Positions 1 through 12,200 of a DNA stretch of 64,000 bases are shown here, piece by piece. Within the stretch, counting starts at the first letter, position 1. Every line of letters starts with the position of its first letter. Both the position numbers and the translations under genes were made by a program. The notes below the pieces were generated by a model. It saw only the letters and a program-made list of their open reading frames with translations. It was not told where the DNA came from and did not search any database. Source of the stretch: Thunnus maccoyii (lineage: Eukaryota; Chordata; Actinopteri; Scombriformes; Scombridae); NCBI RefSeq assembly GCF_910596095.1, contig NC_056540.1, forward strand, positions 17,386,501 through 17,450,500, read 5' to 3'.

Positions 1-199
1 TATTTGTGAAAAGTTTTTAACACACACGGTAGAAAAGTCTTCACTAAAAGTATTGCTTATGTACAATTTGTAATTTATCCCCATTTGTGGCCATGCCTTT
101 ATTCAATCACTTTTTAACAGATGACATTATAGCTACAATAAACATTATATTTTGCTCATAAATTAACCTACAAGATGTGTCCTCTGTTTGTCTTTGTAG

Positions 200-3100
200 C
201 CAGTTCTTATGTCGGTCTTGACGATTTTGTTGAGATGACGAAGAAGTACGCTCAGGGTATCGCACCGTCAACAGTCATGGCTGCTGCAGGAGGCACTGAC
301 GACGACGATGACGATGATGACGTAGTTGTGAAACATCCAGATGAACTGCCCCTGCACCAAAAGGTGGGAAGTTCTCAGACTTTGTATGTCAAGAAAAATG
401 ATTTCTTCTGCATTTTATGTCTTTTATTGGAAGGTGATGAGCAGAGAGATGGAGAACAATATGCAACCAAGATCCTGAAAATGTGGAAATTGGGGCTCAC
501 GGTTGGCACATTAACCCTCAGGTCACCAGAGTGCCCCCATTTTATCTTTTTCTATTTATGTTCTTTGTCTTGTATTAATCCCATTATGTATAATGTCAGT
601 CTTTCAATTTTCTGTCCCACCTGCACCTGTACTTATACCACATATCTTTGAAGTAGCATCTTTCCCTCAGTCTGTTGGATCAAACACACATGAGATGCAT
701 AGTTTGTCCTCATCAGCTGGAATCTGTATATGTGCCTGATGATTGACATGTTTGAAAAATGAGAGCCATCCAACAGCAGTGCCCAAACATTAGCTGAAGA
801 GTTATATGTTAATTGTTGTCATAGCAAGTAGTTGCCCACATTTAACAAGAGTCTTATTTACATACCAAACATAATGTAAATAGCCCTGCTGTCAGCCACT
901 TTAGATCATGTAATTTCTAGGCTTACACAAAATTAGCTTGTTAAGTGATGCTATTTGTGGTATTTAGATCATCATGTCGCTATTTTGATTGTATTGATTG
1001 CACACTGCTGCTGATCCGTCACTCTCAAATGAGAATTTCAATCTTTGCTGAGAATGTGTGGAAGAAGCACAAGTCATTTTCTGTGGTAGGAGTGATATAT
1101 AGTGCCATAGGGACAGGGCTTACCAAACGCTCTTCTTATATAATCAGATTTTTGGACCTCGGTGATGTTTTGACCCTTCTTCTTCATTTGCTTCCACCAG
1201 CTGCTGAAGTTCCCCTTGTACGCTCTGCTGGAGATCAAGGAGCACCTCATCGACTGGGCGTCGCGAGCTGGCATGCAGTGGCTCAGTGCCCTGATCCCCA
1301 CGCACCATGTCAATGCACTCATCTTCTTTTTCATTATCTCCAACCTCACCATTGAGTTCTTCATCTTCCTCATCCCTTTGCTGGTTTTCTACCTCTCATT
1401 CTTCTCCATGGTCATCTGCACACTGCGTGTTTTCCAGGTTGGTGACTTCTTCTTCTGCTATTAAATGCACATTTAATAGTAGCAAATTTGTGCATTTAAT
1501 AGTAAACTAAATGCACATTTTGTATAGAGCTCAGTTACAGATAATATTTATTCTCACAACCATGTAAAAGAACACTTTTTGTTTTGCCGAAAGACCTGCT
1601 GGAGATGTGGACCAGAAGGCTACTTATCAACAAGACAGAAATTAACGAGTATCTTTTTCTACAGAATTCAAAAGCGTGGGAAAATTTCCGGGCTCTGACA
1701 GACCTGCTGACTCACTTTGAACCTGGTCTTGATCTGGAGCAGGCTGAGACCAACTTTGGATGGACACACCTGGAGCCCTATCTGTAAGCGTGCCTCTATT
1801 TACCTTCATCTATGTGTAAACATCCATTTCTTCGCTCAGTTGATCACTTTTGTGATTTTTATTCTGTTGCGTTTGCAAATGTTGAATTTAGTGTCGTTCA
1901 GGTTTTACTAGTTTGACCACAAAATCATTTTATCATTGTCATGTAGATGCATTCATTAAGTTTTTGCTTGGTTCAGGCAGGTTTTTAGTTTTTGTTGGTA
2001 ATGATAAAGTAACTAATAATTTTACTTATAATTTCCCAGACAGGATGAATTAAGCTTTTAATCTAATTCCTTTAACCTAATTATTATATATAATAAATAA
2101 CCCTAACCTAATAATTATATATAATTAATAAACAATCATTTATATGTACACAAGATGGAAAAAATAACATTTGTAAAAGTGAAGAATTAACCTCAAAATA
2201 AACAATAAAACTAAAGTGAATGCAGTCAAGATCACAAAGACATGTTTGTAAAATTGTCTAAATGCTTGTTCAGAAAAATGATCAAGTTCTGTTTCTTTTC
2301 TAAGGTACTTCCTGCTCTCAGTGATCTTTGTGGTTTTCTCCTTCCCCGTGGCCGACAAGTCCTGGATCCCCTGCTCGGAGCTGGCCACCATAGCTCTCTT
2401 CTTCACCGTCACCGCCTTCCTCAGCCTTCATGCCTCTGCTCAGCTCTTTGCTCGTAAAGCGCTCCTCACAGAAGTCCTCTCTGGGGCCTGCTCCCTCGCT
2501 TACCTCCTGCCAGACTCCCTCTGGTTCCTCAAGATCTTTGGGAAGACGTTCATCACCGTGCCTCTTGGGGACATAGTGGTGTTAAACCTGGGGGTGCCCT
2601 GTCTTCTATACGGCCACCTTTTCTATCTGCTGTTCCGTATGGCCCAGCTGAGAGGCTTCAAGGGTACCTACCTGTGCCTGGTGCCGTACCTGGTTTGTTT
2701 CACTTGGTGCGAGCTCTGTTTAGTGTTCCTTAATAACGCCTCCACAATAGGACTCATTCGTACCTGCGTTGGCTACTTCCTCTTCCTGTTCGCCCTACCT
2801 GTACTCTCACTGGGCATGGCTGCAATGCTCATGGTCCAGTTACTGCAGTGGTTCCTCGCTCTGGAAGTAATTAAGATGGTGGTCACACTGACTATTTGTT
2901 TTGTGCCAGTAGTCCTGAGGCTTTGGACCCGCTTCAGTCTCAACCCCATCGTGGTTTTTCGGTCATTGTCCAGGAGTAGCATCGTCAAGCTCATCCTGGT
3001 TTGGCTCAGTGCAGTGGTACTCTTCTGCTGGATGTATGTCTACAGGTCTGAAGGCATGAAGGTGTATAACTCCACCCTGACGTGGCCTGAGTACAGCAAC

Positions 3101-3853
3101 CTCTGCGGCCCACAGGCCTGGAGAGAGGCTAACATGGCCCAAACCCAGATTCTGTGTTCCCATCTCGAAGGTCATCGTGTCACCTGGACTGGACGCTTCA
3201 AATACGTCCGTGTGACGGACATTGAGAACGGGCCGCAGTCGGTTATCAACCTGCTGCCTGTATTTGTAGGGAACTGGATGCGCTGTCTTTACGGTGAGCC
3301 GTATCCTTTGTGTGACGAGGTGAAGAATGTCACAGCGGAGCCTCAACCCCTGCCTGCCCCGGCGCCTCCCCGAGAAGATCCACTCTGTAAACTTAAAAAA
3401 CTAGCCAAGCACGAATGCCACATCAAACGCTTTGATCGATACAAATTTGAAGTCACAATGGGCATGCCGCTGGAGAGGAAGACCAAGAACGGGACGATCA
3501 TAGAGGACGAAGATGCGACTAAGGACATTGTCCTGCGGGCGAGCAACGAGTTCAAGTTTGTGCTTTTAAAGTTGAACACAGGAAGCCTGGTGGAGTTCAG
3601 TACTATTCTGGAGGGACGTTTAGGCTCGAAGTGGCCCGTGTTTGAACTGAAAGCCATTCACTGCATCTCGTGCGGCGACACCCTCGTTCAAAGCCGCAGA
3701 CAGTACAAGATTGAACACGACTGGAGGCGCACGGCTCAGAACGCCCTGCAGTTTGGCTTTGACTTCTTCTTCAACCCCTTCCTGACCGCTCAGCTCGAGC
3801 AACACCCCGAAACAGAGACTGAAACAGAGATTGCGACACAGGAGGAGGAATAG
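200..3853 (+). CDS. wfs1: Wolframin, 3' part of gene (four exons)
   Basis: Wolframin is a multi-pass ER membrane glycoprotein involved in ER calcium handling and the unfolded protein response. Visible coding exons are 200-363, 1201-1437, 1665-1783 and 2305-3853 (stop TAG 3851-3853), all with GT-AG borders and matching phases. Recognisable blocks are [13 protein letters not shown]-like residues in the first exon, SRAGMQWLS and [19 protein letters not shown] in the second, and the hydrophobic membrane region followed by the lumenal tail with [29 protein letters not shown] and [20 protein letters not shown] in the last. The first exon holds a run of eight Asp. The 5' exons are outside the window. 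As I recall, human WFS1 encodes everything from the PTHH region to the stop in one exon, whereas here two introns (227 and 521 bp) interrupt it. I cannot tell whether this is the a or b paralogue. The family call is firm; splice points are inferred. Confidence 0.95.
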
Positions 3854-5764
3854 ACAGAGACAGAGTCAACAAGTACACTCGTACAAGACATGAAATGTCT
3901 TAACATGCTGTTAAGATGTGTGATAATGATAATAGAACCTTCACTTGAAGAACATCGATTGTACTCAACTACTCTTAACAGAATCTAATAGTAAAATTGG
4001 CAAATTACTTGTCAATACTGTTAGAGGACAGATATTTAGTGTTTCATCGGTCCTGTTGTAAATCTGAACGTGAGCAAGTGTGTGTTTGCATTCTTGTAAC
4101 TGTTGAGCCAAAATGTGAGAATACATAATATAATTAAATTAAGTTTGAAAGGAGGAGAAACACAAGGTAGTAAGGTTTTTAGATTAAGTTTACAATTTAT
4201 TGATTAACACTAAAAGAAGAAACACACAATCTCCTCAGCTGTGGTCAGCTGTGCATTTGTTGTAAACATTTCATCACCGTACAAACACTATCTTTCGTAT
4301 CCAATTTTATGTATGTTTGTCAGTATCATGACACATTTTTGTGGTCAATCATCAGTATTTACATTTTACAGTTTAATTATTGGACTGTACTCTCACTACA
4401 TTTGTTGTCTGTGTCCCACAAAGAAGTATGAAAGGAGAGGTTAGATCATTTATTTTAAACAAAAGGTTGCAAGTATGAAGTCAATTTGTAAGCTTTAATT
4501 ATTTAATATTATACAGAATAAGTCCAGTATGTCCGTTTTGGAGTGGTTGGTATTGGAAATGATCTTCAAGTGCCTTATAAAACTTAGTCTCACTTTAAAG
4601 ATAATTTGGGAGAAAATACTAAATTGTGTCTGCAGTCATTTACCTTTCTCCTCCCTCACTCGTCTTCATGCCTGCTGTGCAGGGATTTAATATATTGAAC
4701 ATTTTCAGTCCCTGAGTGATGATGTGTTTTAAGTTAGGATGTCACTACTGTTTTCTATTCTGTGACCCATAAATATGATGAAAACATTTGTTTGTCGCAG
4801 TTTTTATTTTTAACAATAATTGCCTTTTATCAGTTCAGATCAGCACATTTTGAGATTTGAATCAAGCATTAATTCAAGGGCTAATTGTTTATTTTACTTG
4901 TGTACATTAGAGATCACCACTTCAATACTCTATGACACAAATAACCAGGTGAAATATGTGGAGTGTAACTGAAGTTGACCTTTTACAGCATTTTGACTCG
5001 TCAAACACAGGTGTGATTAATAACATTACTGATTGCTGCATTTAAATGGAGCATGGAAATGTAATCAGTTTCCAGCTGTGTCTTTCCTGCTATGACATAT
5101 ATATCTTGAAAAACAAGATTTATGTTAGCAAGATTGATTCAGAGAGCAAAGGAGGTAAAGAGCAAGATGTTTAGGCTTGGCAGGGAAGAAGAGAATGATT
5201 TGTGATGGATTTACTTTTCTCTTGAAGTCCCTCGTATGAGAAGCACCTGATTCAGCTGCACATCGCTGGAAGACGCACATAGTGATGCTCAACAAGCAAA
5301 CGAGTCAAATCTAAAATATGAAAAAGTCTAGTTCACTACAAACTCAGACAGTTTGGGCAAACCTTTGTGATTTGTGAAGAAACATGCAGTTTATGTTCTT
5401 GGGAATGTAATTTCAATAAAATTCGACTTGGCTCCCGTCACTACCAGATCCTCCAGTTACCGGTAGTTAAATATGCAAAAACAGAGGCTTGAAATTGAAT
5501 CTGCTTCAAATGGGAGTCACGACAGAAAACATTTGGGAACCATTGCATTAGTGTGTGCAAGTTATTTTGTCTACAGATGTAATGAGTGTGTAAGAACACT
5601 AGGTGGTGCCTCAGACCACATGACTTTGCTGATATCACAGACTAATGATGACCCCTTGTAGAGCAGTATAAACTGAAGCTATAAACTGCACACATTAACA
5701 TAATAGCTTATAATGGTTTATATCGCTACACTGCAATAAAAACCACAGCTGTACGCTCATTGGA
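3854..5764 (+). other. wfs1: wfs1 3' UTR and end of gene
   Basis: AT-rich stretch without a credible coding frame between the wfs1 stop codon and the ppp2r2c 3' end. AATAAA matches on the plus strand lie at 5415-5420 and 5735-5740, so the 3' UTR is probably 1.6-1.9 kb. I see no RNA gene here. A CTCF-like string, CACTAGGTGGTGCC, begins near 5597. Confidence 0.55.
5735..5740 (+). terminator. Candidate wfs1 poly(A) signal
   Basis: AATAAA on the plus strand, the last one before the opposing gene's own signal. An alternative lies at 5415-5420. Which one is used cannot be told from sequence. Confidence 0.45.
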
Positions 5765-7577
5765 TGCAATTTCGTTGAAATCTTTATTCAGAAAAAAACA
5801 TATTAACATTATTTATAACTGTCCATTTGACAATTTTGTCATCAACATACATTAACACAAAAATATGTGAATCGACATTAGTTTGGTCAGGAGGTGGAGT
5901 AAAACTGACACGTTTTCAAAAAAAGGACAAATAAAAGAATAAACTGTTCTCTAAAAATAAAAGATTCTGCACATCAGCAAAGTAATCAGTGAGGAAGGCT
6001 GAAGAGATTCTGCTGTAGCTTTGGAGGCAACCATCGATACAGATGATCGAGTCCACAGTCCGTTTATGGATTAAAAAAAACTAAACCTCATACATGTCAA
6101 AAAACAGAGTTTATATATACAGACACCATTTAGGCCCTTTGATTTTTTTTGTTCTTTTTTCTTTTAGAGTACAACATTAATCAGAAACATTCCCCATTCT
6201 TCTTGGTTCTCAGTTTCACCGAGTAGAAACTGATTCTTGGACGGCTTCATTCAAAATGTACATGTAAGTGTATGAACCGAACACTGGTAAACATGCTTCA
6301 GTGCCCGAAGACACAAATAAAGGTAGGAGAGCTCGGTCATCTATGGTTACTCGTGCTGCACGGGGCCTCCCGGGGCCCCTGAAGCCTTTGTACAGCTGGG
6401 TCTAAATGGTTAAGAAGGCAGCCAAGTCAGTCAGTCAGTCAATTTATAAACACCTAGACTAAATGTGTTTGACATGCAGCATCTTTTTGCTTGATTGTTG
6501 AAATTGTTTTGTTTGTTTTTTAACAGTTTTTTTTTTTTTTTTGCTTGATTTGAGTCGTATTTAACGGCAAAGTAGCACATGACGTGGCCCCCGGACCAGA
6601 AGCAGAATCCACAATCAGAGAAGTTGGAGGTCCTGTTTCAACACTGAGACTGAAACACAAACTGTGTGGAGCAGATATGAGTGTGTCTCCTCATATTTGG
6701 CTATTAAATTCTGCTTCTATCTGAAAGGACTGTTGATGTTTTACCTCACTGAACAGTTGTTCATTGTCTCGTCCTGAATCAGAGAGAGAGAGAGAGAGCT
6801 CAGAGGTCGTCTGGGTGCGCTGGGTTAAGGGGAGGGTCCCGAGTTCATCCTCGCACATCACACATATCAATAATTATCATTATCATCATAATTACCATCA
6901 TTAAGATCATTTAACAAGAAGTTACAAAAACAAAAACTGGGGTAGTTGATCTGAAATCAAACAAACAGCCAGTTACATAAATGCCCCATTTTTTCATCAC
7001 TGCTGCTGGTAGACACGAAGGGTTTTGTTACACAAAACAGTGGGCTAGGGATAAGAATAGGCTTCGCTCGAGCACACAAACGGCCAAATACAGAGAGGAG
7101 GAGGCGGAGGAGGAGGTGGAGAAAGAAAAAGAGCCTGAAGAACCAAAATAAAGACAAACATGTAAACGTCTCTCCAGTCTGAGGTGGGAGGGAGGGGGGG
7201 TGGGGGGGGGGTTCATCCCCCTCAGAAGCTGAGCAATCGACACACCATCAAGCACAATCCAGAGGTTAACAATCGAGAAATCCACAGTTCGGACAATTTT
7301 GCAATCCATATAATCCAGTGCGTAATCCAGCCTGTTCCCGTTCTAGCCCTCTCTAGGTCTTTTCAGTTTCTGGGAGGCTGGGGAGGAGGTGAGGGAGAGT
7401 ATCAGTGAGTAGACCTAGATGTGTGTATGTTTTCAGATCGTGCGTGTTTGCCTTCCTGCCTCTTTAGGCATATTCCTGGTGCGTGAGAGAGAGTGTGTGT
7501 TTGTGAATGTGTACATTCTGGCATAGTTGTGTGTTCAGGTGTAAACTCGTAATGTATCCGCCGGCGACATCTGTTCA
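5765..7577 (-). other. ppp2r2c: ppp2r2c 3' UTR
   Basis: Non-coding sequence between the ppp2r2c stop codon and the candidate minus-strand poly(A) signal. It contains a T-run near 6529-6541, a short GA run near 6781-6798 and a G-rich run at about 7190-7211. Short open frames here have no recognisable protein. Confidence 0.5.
5782..5787 (-). terminator. Candidate ppp2r2c poly(A) signal
   Basis: TTTATT on the plus strand reads AATAAA on the minus strand. It would give a 3' UTR of about 1.8 kb for ppp2r2c and lies only some 40 bp from the candidate wfs1 signal. Confidence 0.45.
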
Positions 7578-8848
7578 TTAATGCATCTCAGAGTTGAGTT
7601 TGTCTTGGAAGATGTACAGGTTGTTGGTGGCAGCGATGGCGATGATGTTCTCGGTCGGGTGCCAGGCTGTGTGGAGGATCTTCTTGGTGAAGTCCAGACT
7701 GTCCACACTGATGTCGTCCTTCCGGCGCTTTCCTCCGGCGGCGCAGACCCTCCGCGGTTTAAGGACGGCTCGGGGTTTGCTGCTTTCTCTGGAGGCTTCA
7801 AGGGTCACGTCACGTTTGGTGTTCCGGTCAAACATGCGGAAGAAGTTGTTGTAGGCGCCGGTCATGATCACGCTGGACAGAGGAGGAGAGGAAGCATCTT
7901 GTTATCTCAGTCTGGACACTTCTTTCATTTTACTGGATACACTCATATCCCAACCTAACCTCACATATCCGTTACTACAGGCCCAAAGTTCAAGTGTCAG
8001 TTCATCCAAATTACAAAAAGACATTTTTCTACACACATTCACTCAACTACTGAGGAACCTGTACTAGTGTTTGTTTGATTCTTCTTTATGTTTCTACTTC
8101 ACTAAACTTTAGACAAAGGGAAATATTGTACATTCCACTACATATCAAATAGTAATAATCCAATACATTAGTGTATTTGTACTTTTACTTAGGTACCTTT
8201 TCAACCACAGAATTTTCTACTTACCCAGTGGCATCTCTAGCTATGTATAGTTTCAGTTTTATATACAGAGGTTTTGAGATATTCGTCTCTGCTGCCACTC
8301 CAATACACAGTGGAGGTAAATAAAATACAATTTTATGGTGCTCACAGTGCTAAAATTACTTTTGCAAAACTCAAGCATCTTGTCCTCCAAAAGAACACAA
8401 TGTTGGTTACTCTACTCTGGATAATCCATGAAACATCCTGTCAGCTACTTTCTACTGAACAAATTATTCCTGTGAAAATGTGAGGTCTGTGGGGATTATC
8501 TGGAGCAAAAAGGACGCTATTTCTGGGAATATGTTGCCGTTGAATCTTTCAAATGTAATATCACAACGCTTTAAAGAGCACTGCAGGCAGAGACACCCAA
8601 AATATCTCAAAACTTGGGCACATAAAACTGAAACTGTCAGTATGGCAAGAAACCACCAGGTGGAAGTAGAAAATACATTTTTAAATTTAGGTGAACTGAC
8701 TGAACTTTTTCATAATTACAATAATATACTAAAATAATTATAAAAATACCTGTCCGAGCCGTTCCAGGCACACTCAAACTTGTCAAAGATGCAGTCGTTT
8801 TCGTAAAGGGAGCACAACTTGCTGCGGAGGTAATCATGAACCTGGAGG

Positions 8849-8891
<43 letters not shown>

Positions 8892-9218
8892 CTATGATTA
8901 AAAATGAATGTAACACACAGCTGCCTCACTCTCAGGTATAGTCTCCATGTAAACTATAAATAGAGGACTGAGCAGAAGAGGAACACAAATACACACACAC
9001 ACAAAGCTTGGCACAGACAAAACACATTAAATGCAGGCAAGTTGTAACACAAACCTCCCCGAAGGCCACACTAATAAGACACAACACCAGCCCCTCAGCA
9101 ATCTGAGGACCAGGAGTACATTTTAATATAAACTCCTTTTCCATATCAATAAAATCCATTAACATCTGGCTCTCTATTATCAAACCTACCGAGGGCATGA
9201 TAATAGAGACACACGTGA

Positions 9219-9274
<56 letters not shown>

Positions 9275-12200
9275 TTACTGACTAATAACTGTTTTCCCTT
9301 GTGCTTTCATTCGACCTGCATGTGTCAGCACTGTGTCCACTACAGTGATGCAATGGGCTGAAATCTACACCTTCTCCAGCCACCGTGCTCCGCATTAAGC
9401 TCCCTGTTTTCACTTTCTGCATAAAGTCAGCAGTCAACAGTCGCCTCCTCAATCAATAAACGGTCAAGCTGAGGTCGGCTCATGGTTGTACATCAAACCT
9501 GGTGACATTTTTGTTTTCCCCTTTGGGTCTATCTGCACGGGGTGAAATGACAGTGTCAGCTGGGGTTGAATATATACTCTTTTTATTTTTATTTTCTTCC
9601 GGTCTACAGGTTTGATTTAGAGTACAGTGCCATATTCCTCATGGATTTATGCATATTTTTCATGCTCCAAGAGGAATAAAGGTGTAAATTTACCAAAACA
9701 AGGAGGTGTTTGACCCTGAAAACCCCTTTTCTCCCCTCTGTTTCTCCCACCTTCCTCCATTCACCCACATCCCCTCTTTCTCATCCTCATCCGTAAACCT
9801 TTTTTTTTCCCCAACTCCTCATTCTTCTCTCCTCCTCTCATCACACCATCCTCACTCTCCCAGCCAAACCCTCACCCTTCTCCTCCCTCTCCTCTCTCTC
9901 CTCTCCTCTCCTCCCTCCCTCCTTCCTTCTCCGTGCTGCATTGCAGATCTATGTGTCGGGCGCTGTGTAAGGTATCCCTCCTTCCTGCTTCACTTTATGA
10001 GTGGAGGCTCGCAGCCTATAAATAGCTCCAGTGCGTCTTTTAGCCTCCCACTCCTGGCGGCCTCATAGGCCCTTACACGTCAAGCAGACACACACACACA
10101 CGTTCACCCACACGCCCGTGGCACGAATACTAAACACACACTGAAAAAAAAGGAGTTGATAAATACTTCTACAGCGCATAAATACATAAACAGAAGATGT
10201 TGGGGCCTATTGTAAACACTTAGAAGTGACATTACACATTTATTTGGGGACACATTGAGTGAGGATGTGTTAAAGCACACAGAAATAGAAAAAAGCTTCT
10301 TTTTTTATCTGCTTAGTGCAAAGAATGTCTTCTCTCAAACACACTGTATGTTTACATTTTTTCACAGCATGTTAGGCCCACTTACAGTAATCTCTCATCC
10401 CACATACACAGCATAAAGATAAAGTACTGTTTATCTCACACATTGGTTAATCTGCCAAACATGCAGATTCACATCTACAGATTAAAGTCCAAAGTTAAAA
10501 AGCCACAGCGAGGATTTCTGGTGATTCTGCACTGATGAGAAGAAGTGCATTTTCTGGCGAGTAATCAATCCAATTATCCTTAAAAGGGTTTTGGAAAAAT
10601 CCAATCGCCAGTAAGTACGGTGATTCTGAGAGGAAACCTTCTTCCCATGATATATTTCTGTTGAGAATTATCCATATTTTCCAGGATGATAATATCCTCT
10701 TTCAGTAAAGAGAGAGTTAAATGTCCACCAGTGTGGAAGACAACAGAGATTTCAACCAGAAACACTTCCGTCAACAAAGTGAACATTTAATACAAACAGT
10801 TCGATAGTTTGATTCGGTAAAAGAGGCTGTGCTCTTTGAGGGAGCTCTCAAAGGATTCAAGCAGCAACGAGGACACTGCTGGAAGAACTAAACCCCCACA
10901 CATTTTAAATAATGCACGTCCATTTCCGTCCCTTTCACTTTGTGTTCAACTTCTGTGGAAGTTGTTGACAGCTTTGAGTATCTGAGAACATAAGTTAATG
11001 ATACATCTAATTTCACAGCATGTGGATGCTAAATGTAAGAAAGCCAGTCAGAGATCATTTCTTCTTCTAAAGAATCTTGGAGTATGCAGCCTCAGTCTGG
11101 GATGGTGATCTGACTGTCGCAAACACAAATAGGCTTGCTGAGGTTGTTAAAGCAGGCAGGAAAATTGTGAGTTGCCAACAAGAGTAATTAGATGCTCTGT
11201 ATTACATTGCTGTATAGAGGAAAGCTCTGTCTGTTATTAACAACACTGAACATCACGAAATTACACAAAATTCGATACAACGCCTTCTAAATGATGTTAT
11301 ACGACACTCCTGGTAAAGAAAAAGGGGCTCTGTTGTTGTACTGACTGCAATCAGTACAAAGAACAAATACACAACAAACAACTTAGACAACTTAGCAAAT
11401 ACTGGTGAGGCATGAATGAAGCAACCAATCAGCAGGTGCGACGGTGACCTTTCTGAACTAACATGATGACTAGTTATGAATTCCAGATTATACTAGGGTT
11501 ATTTCCTGTAAAAAACTGCTGATTACTTAGCATCACCGTATTTGTCGTGACCTGAAATTATCCCTGTAGCCTGATGTGGATTAATGCTTCCTTGACTACT
11601 GATTGGTTCAACTGAGTAAAGCGTCAGAGCAACTTTCAATAGAGACAATCCTGAGGGAGGAAAATATTCACTCTGGTGTTTCTTGCATTTAAATACTATC
11701 TCATGCTTTTCACACATGGGCCGTCACACACCTGGTATGTCTCCAGGGGCTTGCTCTCCATGTTGAGGTCCCAGACTTTGGCAGTCAGGTAGTCTCTGGT
11801 GAGCAGGTAGCGACCGCTGTGGCTGAACTTGACATCCGACACCGAAGAGATAATCTCGGAGAAGAAGGAGCGAGCGCTGGGGTCCTCGGGCTCCTCGAAC
11901 ACTGGAGAGGAAGAGAGAGGGAGGTGGGAGGGGGGGGTGAGTGGTGTTAAGTAGAGTGTGATAAAGGAGGGGACTGTGGAAGTCTGGAGGTTTCTCAGTG
12001 CAAGTGTTACACGCTACACAAAAGGTGATGAGTGTGTACTTGCAGACAGATGACTACAATACACAAATACCACTACTACTGTGTGTTCATAAACATACTG
12101 TTGCTGTCTGACTGTATTACTGTAACAGCGAGACATTTCTCTTTGAATATGACACAACTTATATCCCCCGCTGCTTTGTGGAGTGCTACAGCTCCACTGA

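Larger units (their letters stand above)
8842..11731 (-). other. ppp2r2c intron between exons 7 and 8
   Basis: 2.9 kb intron holding two (CA)n arrays and two identical MEF2-type decamers (8954-8963 and 10016-10025). A pyrimidine-rich stretch at about 9720-9930 gives a spurious open frame. No other gene seen. Confidence 0.6.

Noticed and set aside
7184-7408. Frames in the ppp2r2c 3' UTR
   Set aside because: Driven by a G-run; no domain, and located after the stop codon.
9706-10068. 120-residue plus-strand frame
   Set aside because: Ser/Pro-rich product of a pyrimidine-rich intronic stretch in ppp2r2c.
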